Assembly (NCBI GenBank): GCA_041581055.1
Contig: JBFGCT010000029.1
Location: 1-29,049, forward strand
Reading direction: 5' to 3'
Length of the DNA stretch: 29,049 bases
Source of the DNA: JBFGCT01 sp041581055
Lineage (GTDB): Bacteria > Actinomycetota > Acidimicrobiia > Acidimicrobiales > Ilumatobacteraceae
Shown here: positions 6,698-16,114 of the stretch, piece by piece
Position numbering within the stretch: position 1 is the stretch's first letter
Layout: the number at the start of each line of letters is the position of its first letter
Notes under the pieces: generated by a model
Told to the model about the DNA's origin: nothing
The model's database searches: none
What the model saw: only the letters and a program-made list of their open reading frames with translations
Program-made: the position numbers and the translations under genes

Positions 6698-9484
6698 ATG
6701 CAGCTTCTTGCCAACCCGGTCCCGGTTGACATCGAGGTGGGCCGGCGCGTCGGGATCGAGCGACGGTTCACGTCGCCCGGTGTGTGCCCCTACGACACGA
6801 TCGAGTGGGAGGAGCGGGACGCGCGCATCAGCAACGCGATCGACGGCTCGATCGTGTTCGAGCAACTCGGCGTGGAGTTCCCCGCGTCCTGGTCGGTGAA
6901 CGCCACGAACATCGTCGCCCAGAAGTACTTCCGCGGACAGCAGGGCACACCGGGGCGGGAGCGGTCGCTGCGCCGCGTGGTCGATCGGATCGTCGACACG
7001 ATCACCGGGTGGGGTCGCCACGACGGGTACTTCGCAGACGACGAGGAGGCCGACGCGTTCAGTGCCGAGTTGAAGTTCGCGATGGTGACGCAGCGAGCGG
7101 CGTTCAACAGCCCGGTGTGGTTCAACATCGGCGTGGATGGTGTGCCCCAGCAGGCGAGCGCCTGCTTCATCCTGTCGGTCGAGGACGACATGGCGTCGAT
7201 CCTCGACTGGTACCGGCGGGAGGGGACCATCTTCAAGGGCGGTTCGGGCGCGGGTGCGAACCTGTCGAAGATCCGCTCGTCGGTCGAGACCCTCGGCGGC
7301 GGCGGGACGGCGTCCGGTCCGCTCAGCTTCATGCGCGGCGCCGACGCGTCGGCGGGCGCGATCAAGTCCGGAGGCACCACTCGGCGGGCGGCGAAGATGG
7401 TGATCCTCGACATCGACCACCCCGACATCGAGGAGTTCATCGGCGCCAAGTTGCTCGAGGAGCGCAAGATCCGGGTGCTGCGCGACGCGGGGTTCGAGAT
7501 GGGGCTCGGCGGGTCGGACATGTCGTCGGTGCAGTTCCAGAACGCGAACAACTCGGTGCGCGTCACCGACGAGTTCATGCAGGCGGTCGTCGACGACGGC
7601 GACTGGGATCTCCGGGCGGTGACGACCGGCGAGGTGATCCGCACCGTGTCGGCGCGCGCGTTGTTCGGCGACCTCAGCCGGGCCGCGTGGGAGTGCGCCG
7701 ATCCGGGAGTGCAGTTCGACACCACGATCAACCGCTGGCACACCACCCCGCGGGCGGGCCGGATCAACGCCAGCAACCCGTGCGGCGAGTACCTCCACCT
7801 CGACGACTCCGCCTGCAACCTCGCGTCGATCAACCTGCTGCCGTTCGTCGACGACGACGGCACGTTCGACCGCGAGGCGTTCGCCCACACGGTCGAAGTC
7901 GTGTTCACCGCCCAGGAGATCCTCGTCGGGCGTGCCGACTACCCGACCCCCGAGATCGCGGTGACCACGAAGGCGTTCCGACAGATCGGCCTCGGCTACG
8001 CGAACCTCGGCGCCCTGCTGATGGCGCTCGGCCTTCCCTACGACTCCGATGCCGGTCGGGCGTGGGCGGCGGCGATCACCTCGCTGATGAGCGGCACGGC
8101 GTACTCGACGAGCGCCCGCATCGCCGCGCGGCTGGGCCCATTCGACGGGTTCGCCGACAACGAACAGCCGATGCTGAAGGTGCTCGACATGCACCGCCGC
8201 GCCGCTCGGGCGATCGACGCCACCGGCGGGGCGCCCGCGGAGCTGATCGAGGCCGGACGTCGATCCTGGGACGCGGCCATCAGGCTCGCCGAGGAGTTCG
8301 GGGTCAGGAACAGCCAGGCGACCGTGCTGGCGCCGACTGGCACGATCGGCCTGGCGATGGACTGCGACACCACCGGCATCGAACCGGACCTCGGGCTGGT
8401 CAAGTCGAAGCGGCTCTTCGGCGGCGGATCGCTGGCAACCGTCAACCGCACGATCCCGAGGGCGTTGCGGACGCTCGGCTACGCAGCCGAGCAGGCCGCC
8501 GACATCGAGGCCCACATCGACGAACATCATTCGGCGCTCGGCGCGCCGCACCTCGCCGCCGAGCACCTGGCGGTCTTCGCCTGCTCGATGGGTGACAATC
8601 CGATCCACTACGAGGGACATCTGCGGATGATGGCCGCCGTCCAGCCACTGTTGAGCGGCGGCATCAGCAAGACCGTGAACCTGCCCGCAACCGTCACCGT
8701 CGACGACGTCGGGGACCTCTACCGCATGGCCTGGGAGCTCGGACTGAAGTCGGTGGCGATCTACCGCGACCGTTGCAAGGTCGGCCAGCCGCTGACGACG
8801 TCGACCGGCACATCCGATCGTCACCGAGCGGCGCACGGTCACGTCGGGGCCATCGCACGCGACGCCGCCGAGCACGGGCCGACGCCGCCCGTTCGGGCCA
8901 TGGCCCATCCGGCGCGCACGAGGCTTCCCCGCAGCCGGCCCAGCCGGACGTTCGAGTTCCGCGTGGCGGACTGCAAGGGCTACGCGACGATCGGCGAATA
9001 CGACGACGGCCAACCGGGCGAGATCTTCCTCACCGTCTCCAAGCAGGGTTCGACGATGGCGGGCGTGATGGACGCGTTCGCCAAGTCGATCAGCTACGGG
9101 CTGCAGTACGGCGTACCGCTGCGGGCGTTCGTCGAGGCGTTCACCAGCATGCGGTTCGAGCCGGCCGGCATGACCGCTGACCCCGACGTCCGCTTCGCCA
9201 GCTCGATCATGGACTATCTGTTCCGCCGCCTGGCGATCGACTACTTGCCGTACGAGGAGCGGTCCGAACTCGGCATCTTCTCCGTCGGCGAGCGGCTGCA
9301 GCCGACGCTGCCCGGTCTCGACGACGCCGAAGCCGGTGCATCGGTCACCGATGGCGCGGCAACCAGTGCCACCACACGGGCGACGGGCGACGCGCCGATG
9401 TGCATGCTCTGCGGCGTGTCGATGGTGCGCGCCGGCAGCTGCCATGTGTGCGCCAGCTGCGGCAGCACCAGCGGCTGCAGCTGA
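6698..9484 (+). CDS. nrdJ: Adenosylcobalamin-dependent (class II) ribonucleotide reductase
   Basis: A 928-aa class II ribonucleotide reductase that makes deoxyribonucleotides using adenosylcobalamin, so it needs neither oxygen nor a second radical subunit. The active-site loop NPCGE carries N360, the thiyl-radical cysteine C362 and E364; the redox pair is C156 (QQASACF) and C373 (DDSACNLAS), with the usual spacing of 11 between C362 and C373. FKGGSGAGANLS and LAPTGTIG are conserved substrate-binding loops. After a poorly conserved Ala/Arg/Pro linker (about 700-745) comes a TSCPD domain and a C-terminal zinc-ribbon-like tail with two CxxC pairs (CMLC, CASC). GAGGAGG (6686-6692) precedes the ATG. 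I see no cobalamin riboswitch or NrdR box in the upstream 198 bp. Divergent from bkdA. Confidence 0.95.
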   Translation: MQLLANPVPVDIEVGRRVGIERRFTSPGVCPYDTIEWEERDARISNAIDGSIVFEQLGVEFPASWSVNATNIVAQKYFRGQQGTPGRERSLRRVVDRIVDTITGWGRHDGYFADDEEADAFSAELKFAMVTQRAAFNSPVWFNIGVDGVPQQASACFILSVEDDMASILDWYRREGTIFKGGSGAGANLSKIRSSVETLGGGGTASGPLSFMRGADASAGAIKSGGTTRRAAKMVILDIDHPDIEEFIGAKLLEERKIRVLRDAGFEMGLGGSDMSSVQFQNANNSVRVTDEFMQAVVDDGDWDLRAVTTGEVIRTVSARALFGDLSRAAWECADPGVQFDTTINRWHTTPRAGRINASNPCGEYLHLDDSACNLASINLLPFVDDDGTFDREAFAHTVEVVFTAQEILVGRADYPTPEIAVTTKAFRQIGLGYANLGALLMALGLPYDSDAGRAWAAAITSLMSGTAYSTSARIAARLGPFDGFADNEQPMLKVLDMHRRAARAIDATGGAPAELIEAGRRSWDAAIRLAEEFGVRNSQATVLAPTGTIGLAMDCDTTGIEPDLGLVKSKRLFGGGSLATVNRTIPRALRTLGYAAEQAADIEAHIDEHHSALGAPHLAAEHLAVFACSMGDNPIHYEGHLRMMAAVQPLLSGGISKTVNLPATVTVDDVGDLYRMAWELGLKSVAIYRDRCKVGQPLTTSTGTSDRHRAAHGHVGAIARDAAEHGPTPPVRAMAHPARTRLPRSRPSRTFEFRVADCKGYATIGEYDDGQPGEIFLTVSKQGSTMAGVMDAFAKSISYGLQYGVPLRAFVEAFTSMRFEPAGMTADPDVRFASSIMDYLFRRLAIDYLPYEERSELGIFSVGERLQPTLPGLDDAEAGASVTDGAATSATTRATGDAPMCMLCGVSMVRAGSCHVCASCGSTSGCS

Positions 9485-9573
9485 CCGCGCGAACTCGCCT
9501 GCTGGTCGGCGGGGACCGAATCGGACGTTGTCCTCTTCTCGGATCGAAGGCGGCGCCCGACACTCGGAAGTGG

Positions 9574-9593
9574 GGCGGACGTCGGAGTCCGCC
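9574..9593 (+). promoter_or_regulatory. Hairpin in the leader of the gene at 9608
   Basis: GGCGGAC (9574-9580) and GTCCGCC (9587-9593) form a perfect 7-bp stem with a 6-nt loop, three bases before the AGGAGG ribosome site (9597-9602). There is no T-run, so a classical terminator for nrdJ is unlikely; it may affect translation of the next gene. Could be chance in GC-rich DNA. Confidence 0.35.
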
Positions 9594-9607
9594 GGCAGGA
9601 GGTTGTC

Positions 9608-11173
9608 ATGAGCGACGGCTCGGGTTCCGATCAGGCCTGGAGCGGTCCGTCATGGGGTCCGCCCGACGCCCCTCGGTCGTCGGTTGCCCCTCCCGCGGCG
9701 CCCGGCAACGGCAACCGCGTCCGGATCGGTGTCGTCGTTGGAGTGCTGTTCGCGGTCGTCGTTCTCGTGGTCGGCCTCGTGCTCGTCACCGGCGGGGGAG
9801 GGGGCGACAAGGCAGATCAGGCCAGCGGCGTCAGCCTGCCGGGCGCGCCGGCAACCGACGTCCCAGCCGCCGCGGTACCCGCGACCGAGCTCCCAGGGGC
9901 CGACGTTCCGGCGACCGACGTTCCGGCGACCGAGGTTCCCGCCACCGAGGTCCCGGCGCCCACGGTGCCCCCGACGACGACCGAGCCTGGGTTCACCCAG
10001 GCGGAGGGCGAGATCTTCCTCGAGCCGGCGGCGGTGGAGGGGCCGGATTCCTTCGCCGGGGAGCTGTTCGTCGGCGAGACCACGACGACGGACCCGGCGC
10101 CGACCGTGGTCCCTGCCCCTGGCCCCGCGCCGGGACCGACGGTCGTGAGCGCGATCGTCGGTGATACGCCGGCCCTCTATGGCGGGACGCGCGACAACGC
10201 GGTGTGTGACAAGGAGGGCCAGCTGCTGTTCCTCCAGCAGAACGGCGACAAGGCGGCTGCGTTCGTCGAGGCGCTCAACGGCGACCCGACGCTGATGTGG
10301 AGCGGTGGGCCGACCCTCTCCGTCGCCCAGCTGCCGGACTACTTCGCCGAGCTCACACCAATGGTTCTGACCCGCGACACCCGGGTCACCAATCACGGCT
10401 ACCGCGATGGACGGCCCACGTCGCGGCAGGTGGTGCTGCAAGCCGGCACGGCCGTCCTCGTCGACGGCCACGGCGTTCCCCGGGCCCGGTGCCTGTGCGG
10501 GAACCCGCTCACCGCGCCGCAGCCGGTCCCGGTGACGCCGGTCTACACCGGCCCGAGCTGGACGGACTTCAGCCCTGAGACGATCGTCGTCGTCAATCAG
10601 ACCACCGTCGTGATCGAGGTCTTCGTGCTCGTCGACGTGCTCACCGGCGAGGAGTTCGTGCGGCCAGCGGGCAGCGACGGTTTCGCCGACACCTTCCGCG
10701 AGGCGTCGGTGTGGAGGATCGACGTCAACGCCGCGTTGGCCGAGGTGGACTACTTCAACACGACGACGGCCGCGTGGAGCGGCGAGTTCACCATCGCCGA
10801 CGACGGTGCGGTCGTCGGGGCCGGGAGCGGGACGTGGACGTTCGATGCCGACTGCTACGAGTCGAGCGGCGCCGTCCAGTCGACCAGCTCGGCGCAGGGC
10901 ACCTACTCGGTGACGTTCACCGGTGAGGCGTGGTATACCGAGCTCGGTCGGTTCGTCACCATCGTGCCGACGTACTCCGGCTTCGCGACGACCGCCTACT
11001 CGGGGAGCCCGTCGGTGGCTGTTTGCGAGCAGGACATCTACGACCACGTAGAGTCCTGGGTCTCGCCGTCGTTCACGACGATCGAGGCGCTGCAGGCCGA
11101 GGGCGATGTCGTGCTGGCCAGCTACGCGAGCAACGGCTTCGTCGGTGACGTCACCCTCACCCCGATCGGCTGA
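9608..11173 (+). CDS. PT-rich membrane-anchored protein with DUF6777-like extracytoplasmic domain
   Basis: A 521-aa envelope protein. After a short cytoplasmic Pro/Ser part (about 40 aa) there is one hydrophobic segment (IGVVVGVLFAVVVLVVGLVL), then a Gly stretch and a spacer of five-residue repeats of the type ATDVP/ATEVP (about residues 80-125), encoded by 15-bp DNA repeats at about 9860-9970. The outer part begins YGGTRDNAVCDKEGQLLFL and includes LPDYFAELTPMVLTRDTRVT and CLCGNPL, which I recognise as the DUF6777 pattern of actinobacterial surface proteins. The last 150 residues look like a beta-rich domain with paired cysteines. AGGAGG precedes the ATG. Function is unknown; the repeat spacer suggests a domain held away from the membrane. 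Confidence 0.8.
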   Translation: MSDGSGSDQAWSGPSWGPPDAPRSSVAPPAAPGNGNRVRIGVVVGVLFAVVVLVVGLVLVTGGGGGDKADQASGVSLPGAPATDVPAAAVPATELPGADVPATDVPATEVPATEVPAPTVPPTTTEPGFTQAEGEIFLEPAAVEGPDSFAGELFVGETTTTDPAPTVVPAPGPAPGPTVVSAIVGDTPALYGGTRDNAVCDKEGQLLFLQQNGDKAAAFVEALNGDPTLMWSGGPTLSVAQLPDYFAELTPMVLTRDTRVTNHGYRDGRPTSRQVVLQAGTAVLVDGHGVPRARCLCGNPLTAPQPVPVTPVYTGPSWTDFSPETIVVVNQTTVVIEVFVLVDVLTGEEFVRPAGSDGFADTFREASVWRIDVNAALAEVDYFNTTTAAWSGEFTIADDGAVVGAGSGTWTFDADCYESSGAVQSTSSAQGTYSVTFTGEAWYTELGRFVTIVPTYSGFATTAYSGSPSVAVCEQDIYDHVESWVSPSFTTIEALQAEGDVVLASYASNGFVGDVTLTPIG

Positions 11174-11250
11174 CCGTCCGGGCGTCCCGCGCGTCAGCCC
11201 CCGGTCGAGGCTCGCCGGCGCGTCATCTCGAGCACCGGATACGGCCGGAC

Positions 11251-12546
11251 TCAGGCGAGGGCGAGCTGCGCTAGTCGCAGGTGCCGTGGCGGCGGTCCGG
11301 GGTCGCTCGGTTCTGGGGCGTGTTCACCCGGTGGCTCTCGCCCGGTCGTGCCGGCTCGGGATGGAGCTCCGGGCGGATCGGCTCCCGGCGGTCGGCTGAG
11401 CTCGATCGATCCATCGGGATGGTGCACCTCGAGCTGAGCGCCGGTGCCGGTCATCTTCCAGCCTCGTTGGTGGGAGAGTTGGTGGTGGCGGTGACAGAGC
11501 AGCACCAAGTTCTCGTCGTTGGTCGGGCCGTCGTCGGCGCGGTGGACGATGTGGTGGGCGTCGCACCAGGTGGCCCGAATCGAGCCAGCGGCACCGTTGG
11601 TCGCGGGCGACGAGGGCGAGGAACAGGTTGTCGGACACCAGCCGGTTCTCGTGCCCGAAGTCGAGGATCGACGAGCCCGGTCCGGTGACCAATCGGTGGA
11701 TGCCGGCGTCGCACGCCAGGCGGCGCACCGTGGCCGGGTCGAGCGTGGGCCCGACGTGGGTGATGCCGCGGGCGGCGGCGCGTTCGACGATGGTCTCGAA
11801 CGGGGCGATCGCGATCAGCTTGGTGTTCGAACGGCCGCCCTTGAGTTGGCCTTTGGACGCCGCCGAACAGAGTTGGGTGAGGGCGTCGGCGCAGCGCTGG
11901 TCACGCGTCCGCTTGGTCCCGTCGAACGCGGACAGGTTCATGATCCCGTCCAACGTGGAGCGGACGATGGCCCCGGACTCGGGGTCGAGCAGCCCCTCCA
12001 CGCGGGTCATCCCGTCACCGTGGTCGGTGACCCTCAGATGTCGGCGGGCTCGTTGGGTGTCGGCGAGGTCGGCGTCGCGGTCGGGGTGCTGCCGGGCCCG
12101 CCAATCCTCGACGGCCAGCTTGACCGCCGGCAGCGGGAGGTCGGTGATCGCCTCGATCACCTCGGCATCGAGCGCCTCTCCGCCAGCGGCGCCGACCGCG
12201 GCGGCCGCCTGATCGGTCGACAGCTCCCCGGAGGTGACCGCGTCGGCCAGCTCGTCGGACTTCGCCATCGCCTCGCCCAACTCCGCCGCGGTCCGGTTGC
12301 GGCGGGTAGAGGTGCCGGTCTGCTTGCCCAACCACTCCGCGGTGTCGCGCGCCCCGGTGCCGATGAACGCCCCGGCGGCGTCGGCGGCGTGCGTCAGCCG
12401 GGCGACCTGGGCGTCAAGCCGCGACGCGTCGTCTTGAGCCGCCTCAGCTCCGAGCGCAACACCGATGCGTCACAGCCATCCACGCACACCCGCCCGACGT
12501 GCCCAACGGCCACCGAGGTGGCGGTGACGGCATCGGCGAGTTCCAT
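11251..12546 (-). pseudogene. DUF222/HNH family gene (13E12-type), copy 2, two frameshifts
   Basis: This copy aligns with the intact copy at 23358-24719 over its full length but is broken twice. Near codon 40 one base is missing (around 12425), so the N-terminal reading MELADAV...LRRLK runs into a short wrong-frame tail while the main frame resumes at WLGKQTG. Near 11585 about eight bases are lost, removing the PGC of the CRWPGC zinc knuckle and shifting the HNH part; the C-terminal end (VLLCHRHHQLSHQRGW onward) remains readable in another frame. The promoter is still intact with its LexA-type box. The central DUF222 region (about 11620-12330) is open, so decay looks recent or the central fragment may still be made. 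ATG at 12546 chosen by the leaderless spacing. Confidence 0.85.
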
Positions 12547-12553
12547 GCACACC

Positions 12554-12582
12554 ATGGTAGCGAACACACGTTCGCTCACCAA
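12554..12582 (-). promoter_or_regulatory. LexA/SOS-type box inside leaderless promoter of DUF222 copy 2
   Basis: Minus strand: -35 TTGGTG (12577-12582), 17-nt spacer, -10 TACCAT (12554-12559), 7 nt, ATG at 12546. The spacer holds CGAAC-ACAC-GTTCG (12561-12574 on the plus strand). Layout identical to copies 1 and 3 although the surrounding bases differ. Confidence 0.75.
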
Positions 12583-12646
12583 CCCGTGACCAGGATTTTT
12601 TCTCGGGCAACGGGACGACTCCCGACCCCGACGGGCTCGGAACAGG

Positions 12647-13834
12647 TCAGACCATCGGCAGGCCGGCGCGCGCCAGCTCGGCGAACCTTGTGGCGACGGG
12701 GCGGGGCCGACGGTCGGCGTCGAACAGGCCGACCTCGGTGACCGCGCCGATGGGTTCGGTGAGGGCGGTCTGCCAGTCGAACTGGTCGCCGCGGCTGTAC
12801 CAGCACAGGCCGCGGGCGGGTCGGCCGGCGGCGCGGAGGCCTGCCAGGCCGGTGGTGAGCGCGTCGAGCCAGGGGATCTGCTGGTCGACGTCCAGCGTGA
12901 GGTTCGACGTCTCGGCGATCCAGAACGGGTGGCCGTAGCGGTCGTGCCAGCGTTCGATCTCGGCGACAGCGATCGCCGCGAGGTCGGTCACACTCCACTC
13001 GGGTGTCGGCCCGCCGACGGCGGTGATCGACGCTGGGTAGACGTCGAGTCCGGCGATCAGGCGGCCGGGTGTGGCGACCGACGCTGCGACGGTGTGGATC
13101 CGTTCGAGCACCGTGTCGTCGACCGGGTCGAGGTAGCCGTCCATCTCCGGTGCCGGCGTGCGGCCGAAGTGGAGGTCCCACACGAGCCAGCCCAGGGCGC
13201 GACGGGTGGCGACCTCGTCGCCCGCCTCGCGGGTTGTGGCGACGGGCATGTCGAAGCCCTCGGCGCCGACCCACAGCGCGTCGCGGTCGGCGTGGATGCG
13301 GGCGAGCGCGTCGAGGTTGGCGTCGACGACGTTGGCGAGGGCGCGGGCGTGGTCGGCGGTCGACGCGAGCCTTTCGTTCCAGAGGCCGAAGCGGGCTGAC
13401 ATGAGGGCGGTGATGCCGGGTTCGTTGACCGGGGTGAACCAGCGGGGCTCGGGGTAGCGGGCGAGGAAGGCGTCGACGTAGCGGCCGAGCCCGCCGACCC
13501 ACGCCGGGTCGGCGAAACCGGGGTGGTGGTCGGGGAGACCGAAGTGGACGAACTCGACGACCGGTTCGACGCCGGCGTCGGCGCAGGCCTGCAAGGCGCG
13601 GTCCCAGCGGCTCCAGTCGTACACGCCGGGTTCGGGTTCGGCGAGCCGCCACGGCGTGCCGTAGCGCACGACGTCGGCCCCGAGCGCGGCGATGTCGGCC
13701 AGGTCGGCCTCGACCCGCCGGTCGTGCCCGCTCTGGACGAACTGATCCTGCCGGTACGGCGCCCCGTCGCGCAGGACGATCGGATCGGAACCCTCCTCGC
13801 CCACCGCCCACGCGAAGTCGGGAAACGGCGCCAC
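12647..13834 (-). CDS. Glycoside hydrolase family 1-like beta-glycosidase
   Basis: A 395-aa TIM-barrel glycosidase of clan GH-A, closest in style to GH1. It opens FPDFAWAVG, then VVRYGTPWRLAEPEPGVYDWSR (GH1-like YRxSxxWxRxEP-xG-xxxW), the acid/base motif TPVNEPG near residue 135, and a likely nucleophile in WIAETSN near residue 306, where GH1 normally has ITENG. The ending has LCWYSRGDQFDW and GLFDADRRPRPVA, typical of the barrel close. No signal peptide, so it should act on small sugar substrates in the cytoplasm. Start GTG at 13834 fits a TACCCT box six bases upstream (leaderless). It is a little short for GH1 (usually 430-480 aa), and the altered nucleophile context leaves the exact family open. 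Confidence 0.8.
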   Translation of the reverse strand: MAPFPDFAWAVGEEGSDPIVLRDGAPYRQDQFVQSGHDRRVEADLADIAALGADVVRYGTPWRLAEPEPGVYDWSRWDRALQACADAGVEPVVEFVHFGLPDHHPGFADPAWVGGLGRYVDAFLARYPEPRWFTPVNEPGITALMSARFGLWNERLASTADHARALANVVDANLDALARIHADRDALWVGAEGFDMPVATTREAGDEVATRRALGWLVWDLHFGRTPAPEMDGYLDPVDDTVLERIHTVAASVATPGRLIAGLDVYPASITAVGGPTPEWSVTDLAAIAVAEIERWHDRYGHPFWIAETSNLTLDVDQQIPWLDALTTGLAGLRAAGRPARGLCWYSRGDQFDWQTALTEPIGAVTEVGLFDADRRPRPVATRFAELARAGLPMV

Positions 13835-13840
13835 ACCGCG

Positions 13841-13846
13841 AGGGTA
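13841..13846 (-). promoter_or_regulatory. Candidate -10 box, leaderless start of GH1-like gene
   Basis: Minus-strand TACCCT is followed by 6 nt and the GTG at 13834. No convincing -35. It fits the recurrent leaderless layout of this window. Confidence 0.45.
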
Positions 13847-13985
13847 GACCGCGAGCGTGGACGGCGAGGGTGGACGCCGGCGACGGGGTGTGTGGAAGGA
13901 TGTCGACGTCGCGCGGATCGACGCCGGCGCCATCGCGCCGGACGAGCGGGCCGCACGTCCGGCGTGGCCAGGGGGAGGAAGCGGC

Positions 13986-14720
13986 ATGACGACCAACCGA
14001 CGGAGCGAGTTCATCGCGGCAGACAGACCGATGACCCGCCGCGGCGTGTTCGGCCTCGCCGCGTCCACGATCTCGGTCGGCGCGCTGGTTTCGGCATGTG
14101 GCGAGGAGGACTCGGCCGACGAGGTCGAAGCCGAGCAGCCCGGCGAGGCCGGCGGCCGAGCGATGGGCGTCGACGTGTCGAAGTTCCAGGGATCCATCGA
14201 CTGGAACAGCGTGGCCGCCGCCGGACACCAGTTCGCGATGGTCAAGGCGACCGAGGGCGCGAGCATCGTCGATCCCCAGTTCGCGGCGAACTGGTCGGGG
14301 TCGCAGGCCGCAGGTCTTCGACGTGGCGCCTACCACTTCTTCGACCCCGAGGAGTCCGGCGAGGCGCAGGCGGAGCATTTCCTGTCGACGGTCGGCCCCG
14401 ATCTCGGGGAGCTTCCGCCGGCGATCGATCTCGAGACCGGAGTTCCGGGGCGGACCGACGTCCAGCTCTGGTTGGACGAGGTGGAGGTCATGGCAGGTGT
14501 CAGGCCGATGATCTACACGACCGTGGAGTTCGCCGAGGAGCATCTGGACGGGTTCGGCTCGTACCCGCTGTGGATCGCCGCCTGGGGCGAGTCGTCGCCC
14601 ACGCTGCCCGCCGGCTGGAGCACGTGGACGATGTGGCAGCACACCCCCACCGGCAGGGTTTCCGGGATCGACGGCGACGTCGATCTGAACTTCTACGCCG
14701 GACCACTTCCTCCACGCTGA
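13986..14720 (+). CDS. GH25 lysozyme, Tat-exported lipoprotein
   Basis: A 244-aa glycoside hydrolase family 25 (Chalaropsis-type) muramidase that would cut peptidoglycan outside the membrane. The N-terminus has a twin-arginine signal (TRRGVFGLAA, R18-R19) ending in a lipobox LVSAC with acylated C38, then an acidic linker (39-58). The catalytic domain begins MGVDVSKFQGSIDW (D63) and includes VKATEG, GAYHFF, the catalytic pair in PAIDLETG (D148 and E150), and ends VDLNFYAG. GGAGGAAGC lies just before the ATG. An open extension to 13857 has no start signal. The domain is complete for GH25. It may serve in wall remodelling or attack on other cells; context does not decide. Divergent from the GH1-like gene across 151 bp. 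Confidence 0.93.
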   Translation: MTTNRRSEFIAADRPMTRRGVFGLAASTISVGALVSACGEEDSADEVEAEQPGEAGGRAMGVDVSKFQGSIDWNSVAAAGHQFAMVKATEGASIVDPQFAANWSGSQAAGLRRGAYHFFDPEESGEAQAEHFLSTVGPDLGELPPAIDLETGVPGRTDVQLWLDEVEVMAGVRPMIYTTVEFAEEHLDGFGSYPLWIAAWGESSPTLPAGWSTWTMWQHTPTGRVSGIDGDVDLNFYAGPLPPR

Positions 14721-14796
14721 GCCCACCGCGACGACCGCATCGCGACTGCGGGGCTCGAGCTGGCCGTTGATCCAGAGGCTCGAGCTGTGGCGTTCC

Positions 14797-14802
14797 TACA
14801 CT
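14797..14802 (+). promoter_or_regulatory. Candidate -10 box, leaderless start at 14810
   Basis: TACACT is followed by 7 nt and ATG 14810. No ribosome site precedes this ATG, and no clear -35 is seen. Confidence 0.5.
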
Positions 14803-14809
14803 CGTCCCG

Positions 14810-16114
14810 ATGGACGGCCGGCCCCTTCCCACGCGCGACCTCGGGGGGATGGAGACCGGCATGGCGATCGGCGACGCGCGGTGGCCGCTGAACATGGTCA
14901 CGTCGATGCGGCTGGGCGCCGTGCCGGACGTCGACGTGCTCAGGCGGGCGCTCGACGAGGTCCAGCGACGACATCCTCCCCTGCGGGCCCGGATCGAGCG
15001 GTACCGTCGTCGACGCCGATTCGTCTACGACGTGACCGACCCCGTCCCGCTCCGTGTCGCCGTCCGCCACGACGAGGACACGTGGCAGCGGGAGGTGGAG
15101 GAGCTGCTCAACACGCGGCTGCCGGCCGGTGGCCCGCCGGTCGCGGCCACCCTCGTCCGACCCGACGGCGGCGACCGATGCGAGCTGATGCTGGCCTTCC
15201 GCCACGCGATCGTCGACGGCGTCTCGGCCGCGACGCTGTGGGGTGAGCTGCTCGGCGCCTACGCCGCGCTGCTGGTCGGTGACATCGAGCACCCGCCGCC
15301 CACGCCGATCCCGCCGCCCGCCGACGCCCTCGTCCCCGACCGGTTCCGCGGTTGGCGGATGACGGTCCCGCGGCTTCGTTTCGCCGCTCGGGCGGTCAGC
15401 GACGAGGCCCGCTTCCGGCGATCGACCGCGCGGCGGTCGCCGAAGGTCGATCCGGCGGGAAAGACGGTGATCCACACCGTCGGCTTTGACGTGGACACGA
15501 GCCGGCGCATCGGCCGCGCCGCGCGGGAGCGGCGTTGTACCGTGCACGGCCTCCTTCACGCGGTCGTCCTGCGGGCGGTGCACACGACGCGCTACGGCGG
15601 TGACCCGGTGAGGATGCGGACCATCGCCTTCACCGACCTTCGCCCGAGCCTCACGCCGCGGCCGCCCGAGATCGCGCTCTCGCCGTACATCGCGCTCACG
15701 TCGCAGGACGTGCTGGTCGCCTCCGACCGGTCGCTGTGGGATCTCGCGGGCGACGTCCAGGAGCGGGTGCGCGCGTCGGCGGGCGGCGAGGCCAAGTTCA
15801 TCAGTTACTCGATGGCCCGGCCGCTCATGGCGGTCGCCGTCGGGGTGGCGCGACTGCGGATGGGGACCACGGCGGTCAGCCACACCGGGCCGGTGCCGAT
15901 CGAGGGCGCGGACGGCCCGCTCCCGGTGGAGGATCTCCACGCGTTCGTCTCCAACCTGGCGATCGGGCCGGAGATCAGCATGCGCACCGGCTCGTTCCGC
16001 GGCCGCCTGACGCTCGACATGATGGCGCTCGACACCGACGTCGGTCGTGAGGGTCTGGCCGAACTCGCCGCCCTGATGGTCGAACAGCTCGAGGACGTCG
16101 CCCGGCCGGTGTAG
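14810..16114 (+). CDS. Condensation-domain/WS-DGAT-like CoA-dependent acyltransferase
   Basis: A 434-aa protein of the chloramphenicol-acetyltransferase-like superfamily (PapA5, alcohol O-acetyltransferase, NRPS condensation, wax ester synthase). The active-site motif HHxxxDG reads RHAIVDG near residue 131, so the catalytic second histidine and aspartate are kept and the first histidine is Arg. The C-terminal half has TAFTDLRP-like IAFTDLRPSL and SHTGPVPIEG, comparable to the SN-PGP element of WS/DGAT enzymes. It probably transfers an acyl group from CoA to an alcohol or amine, as in lipid or secondary metabolite assembly; the substrate is unknown. A 7-nt TACACT-to-ATG spacing supports the start at 14810; in-frame ATGs at 14849 and 14861 are alternatives. 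Its stop codon lies in an 18-nt tandem repeat. Confidence 0.8.
   Translation: MDGRPLPTRDLGGMETGMAIGDARWPLNMVTSMRLGAVPDVDVLRRALDEVQRRHPPLRARIERYRRRRRFVYDVTDPVPLRVAVRHDEDTWQREVEELLNTRLPAGGPPVAATLVRPDGGDRCELMLAFRHAIVDGVSAATLWGELLGAYAALLVGDIEHPPPTPIPPPADALVPDRFRGWRMTVPRLRFAARAVSDEARFRRSTARRSPKVDPAGKTVIHTVGFDVDTSRRIGRAARERRCTVHGLLHAVVLRAVHTTRYGGDPVRMRTIAFTDLRPSLTPRPPEIALSPYIALTSQDVLVASDRSLWDLAGDVQERVRASAGGEAKFISYSMARPLMAVAVGVARLRMGTTAVSHTGPVPIEGADGPLPVEDLHAFVSNLAIGPEISMRTGSFRGRLTLDMMALDTDVGREGLAELAALMVEQLEDVARPV

Noticed and set aside
6542..9445. A 967-codon open frame on the minus strand opposite nrdJ
   Set aside because: It mirrors nrdJ in a GC-rich genome; composition is Arg/Asp/Val-rich, has no start signal, and no family is recognisable, while nrdJ on the other strand is certain.
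9860..9970. CRISPR-like or regulatory array suggested by regular short repeats
   Set aside because: The 15-bp units are codons of the ATDVP/ATEVP spacer in the protein at 9608-11173.
12576..14726. A 716-codon minus-strand open frame spanning the GH1-like and GH25 genes
   Set aside because: It lies across two real genes on both strands and its translation is Arg/Pro/His-rich noise.
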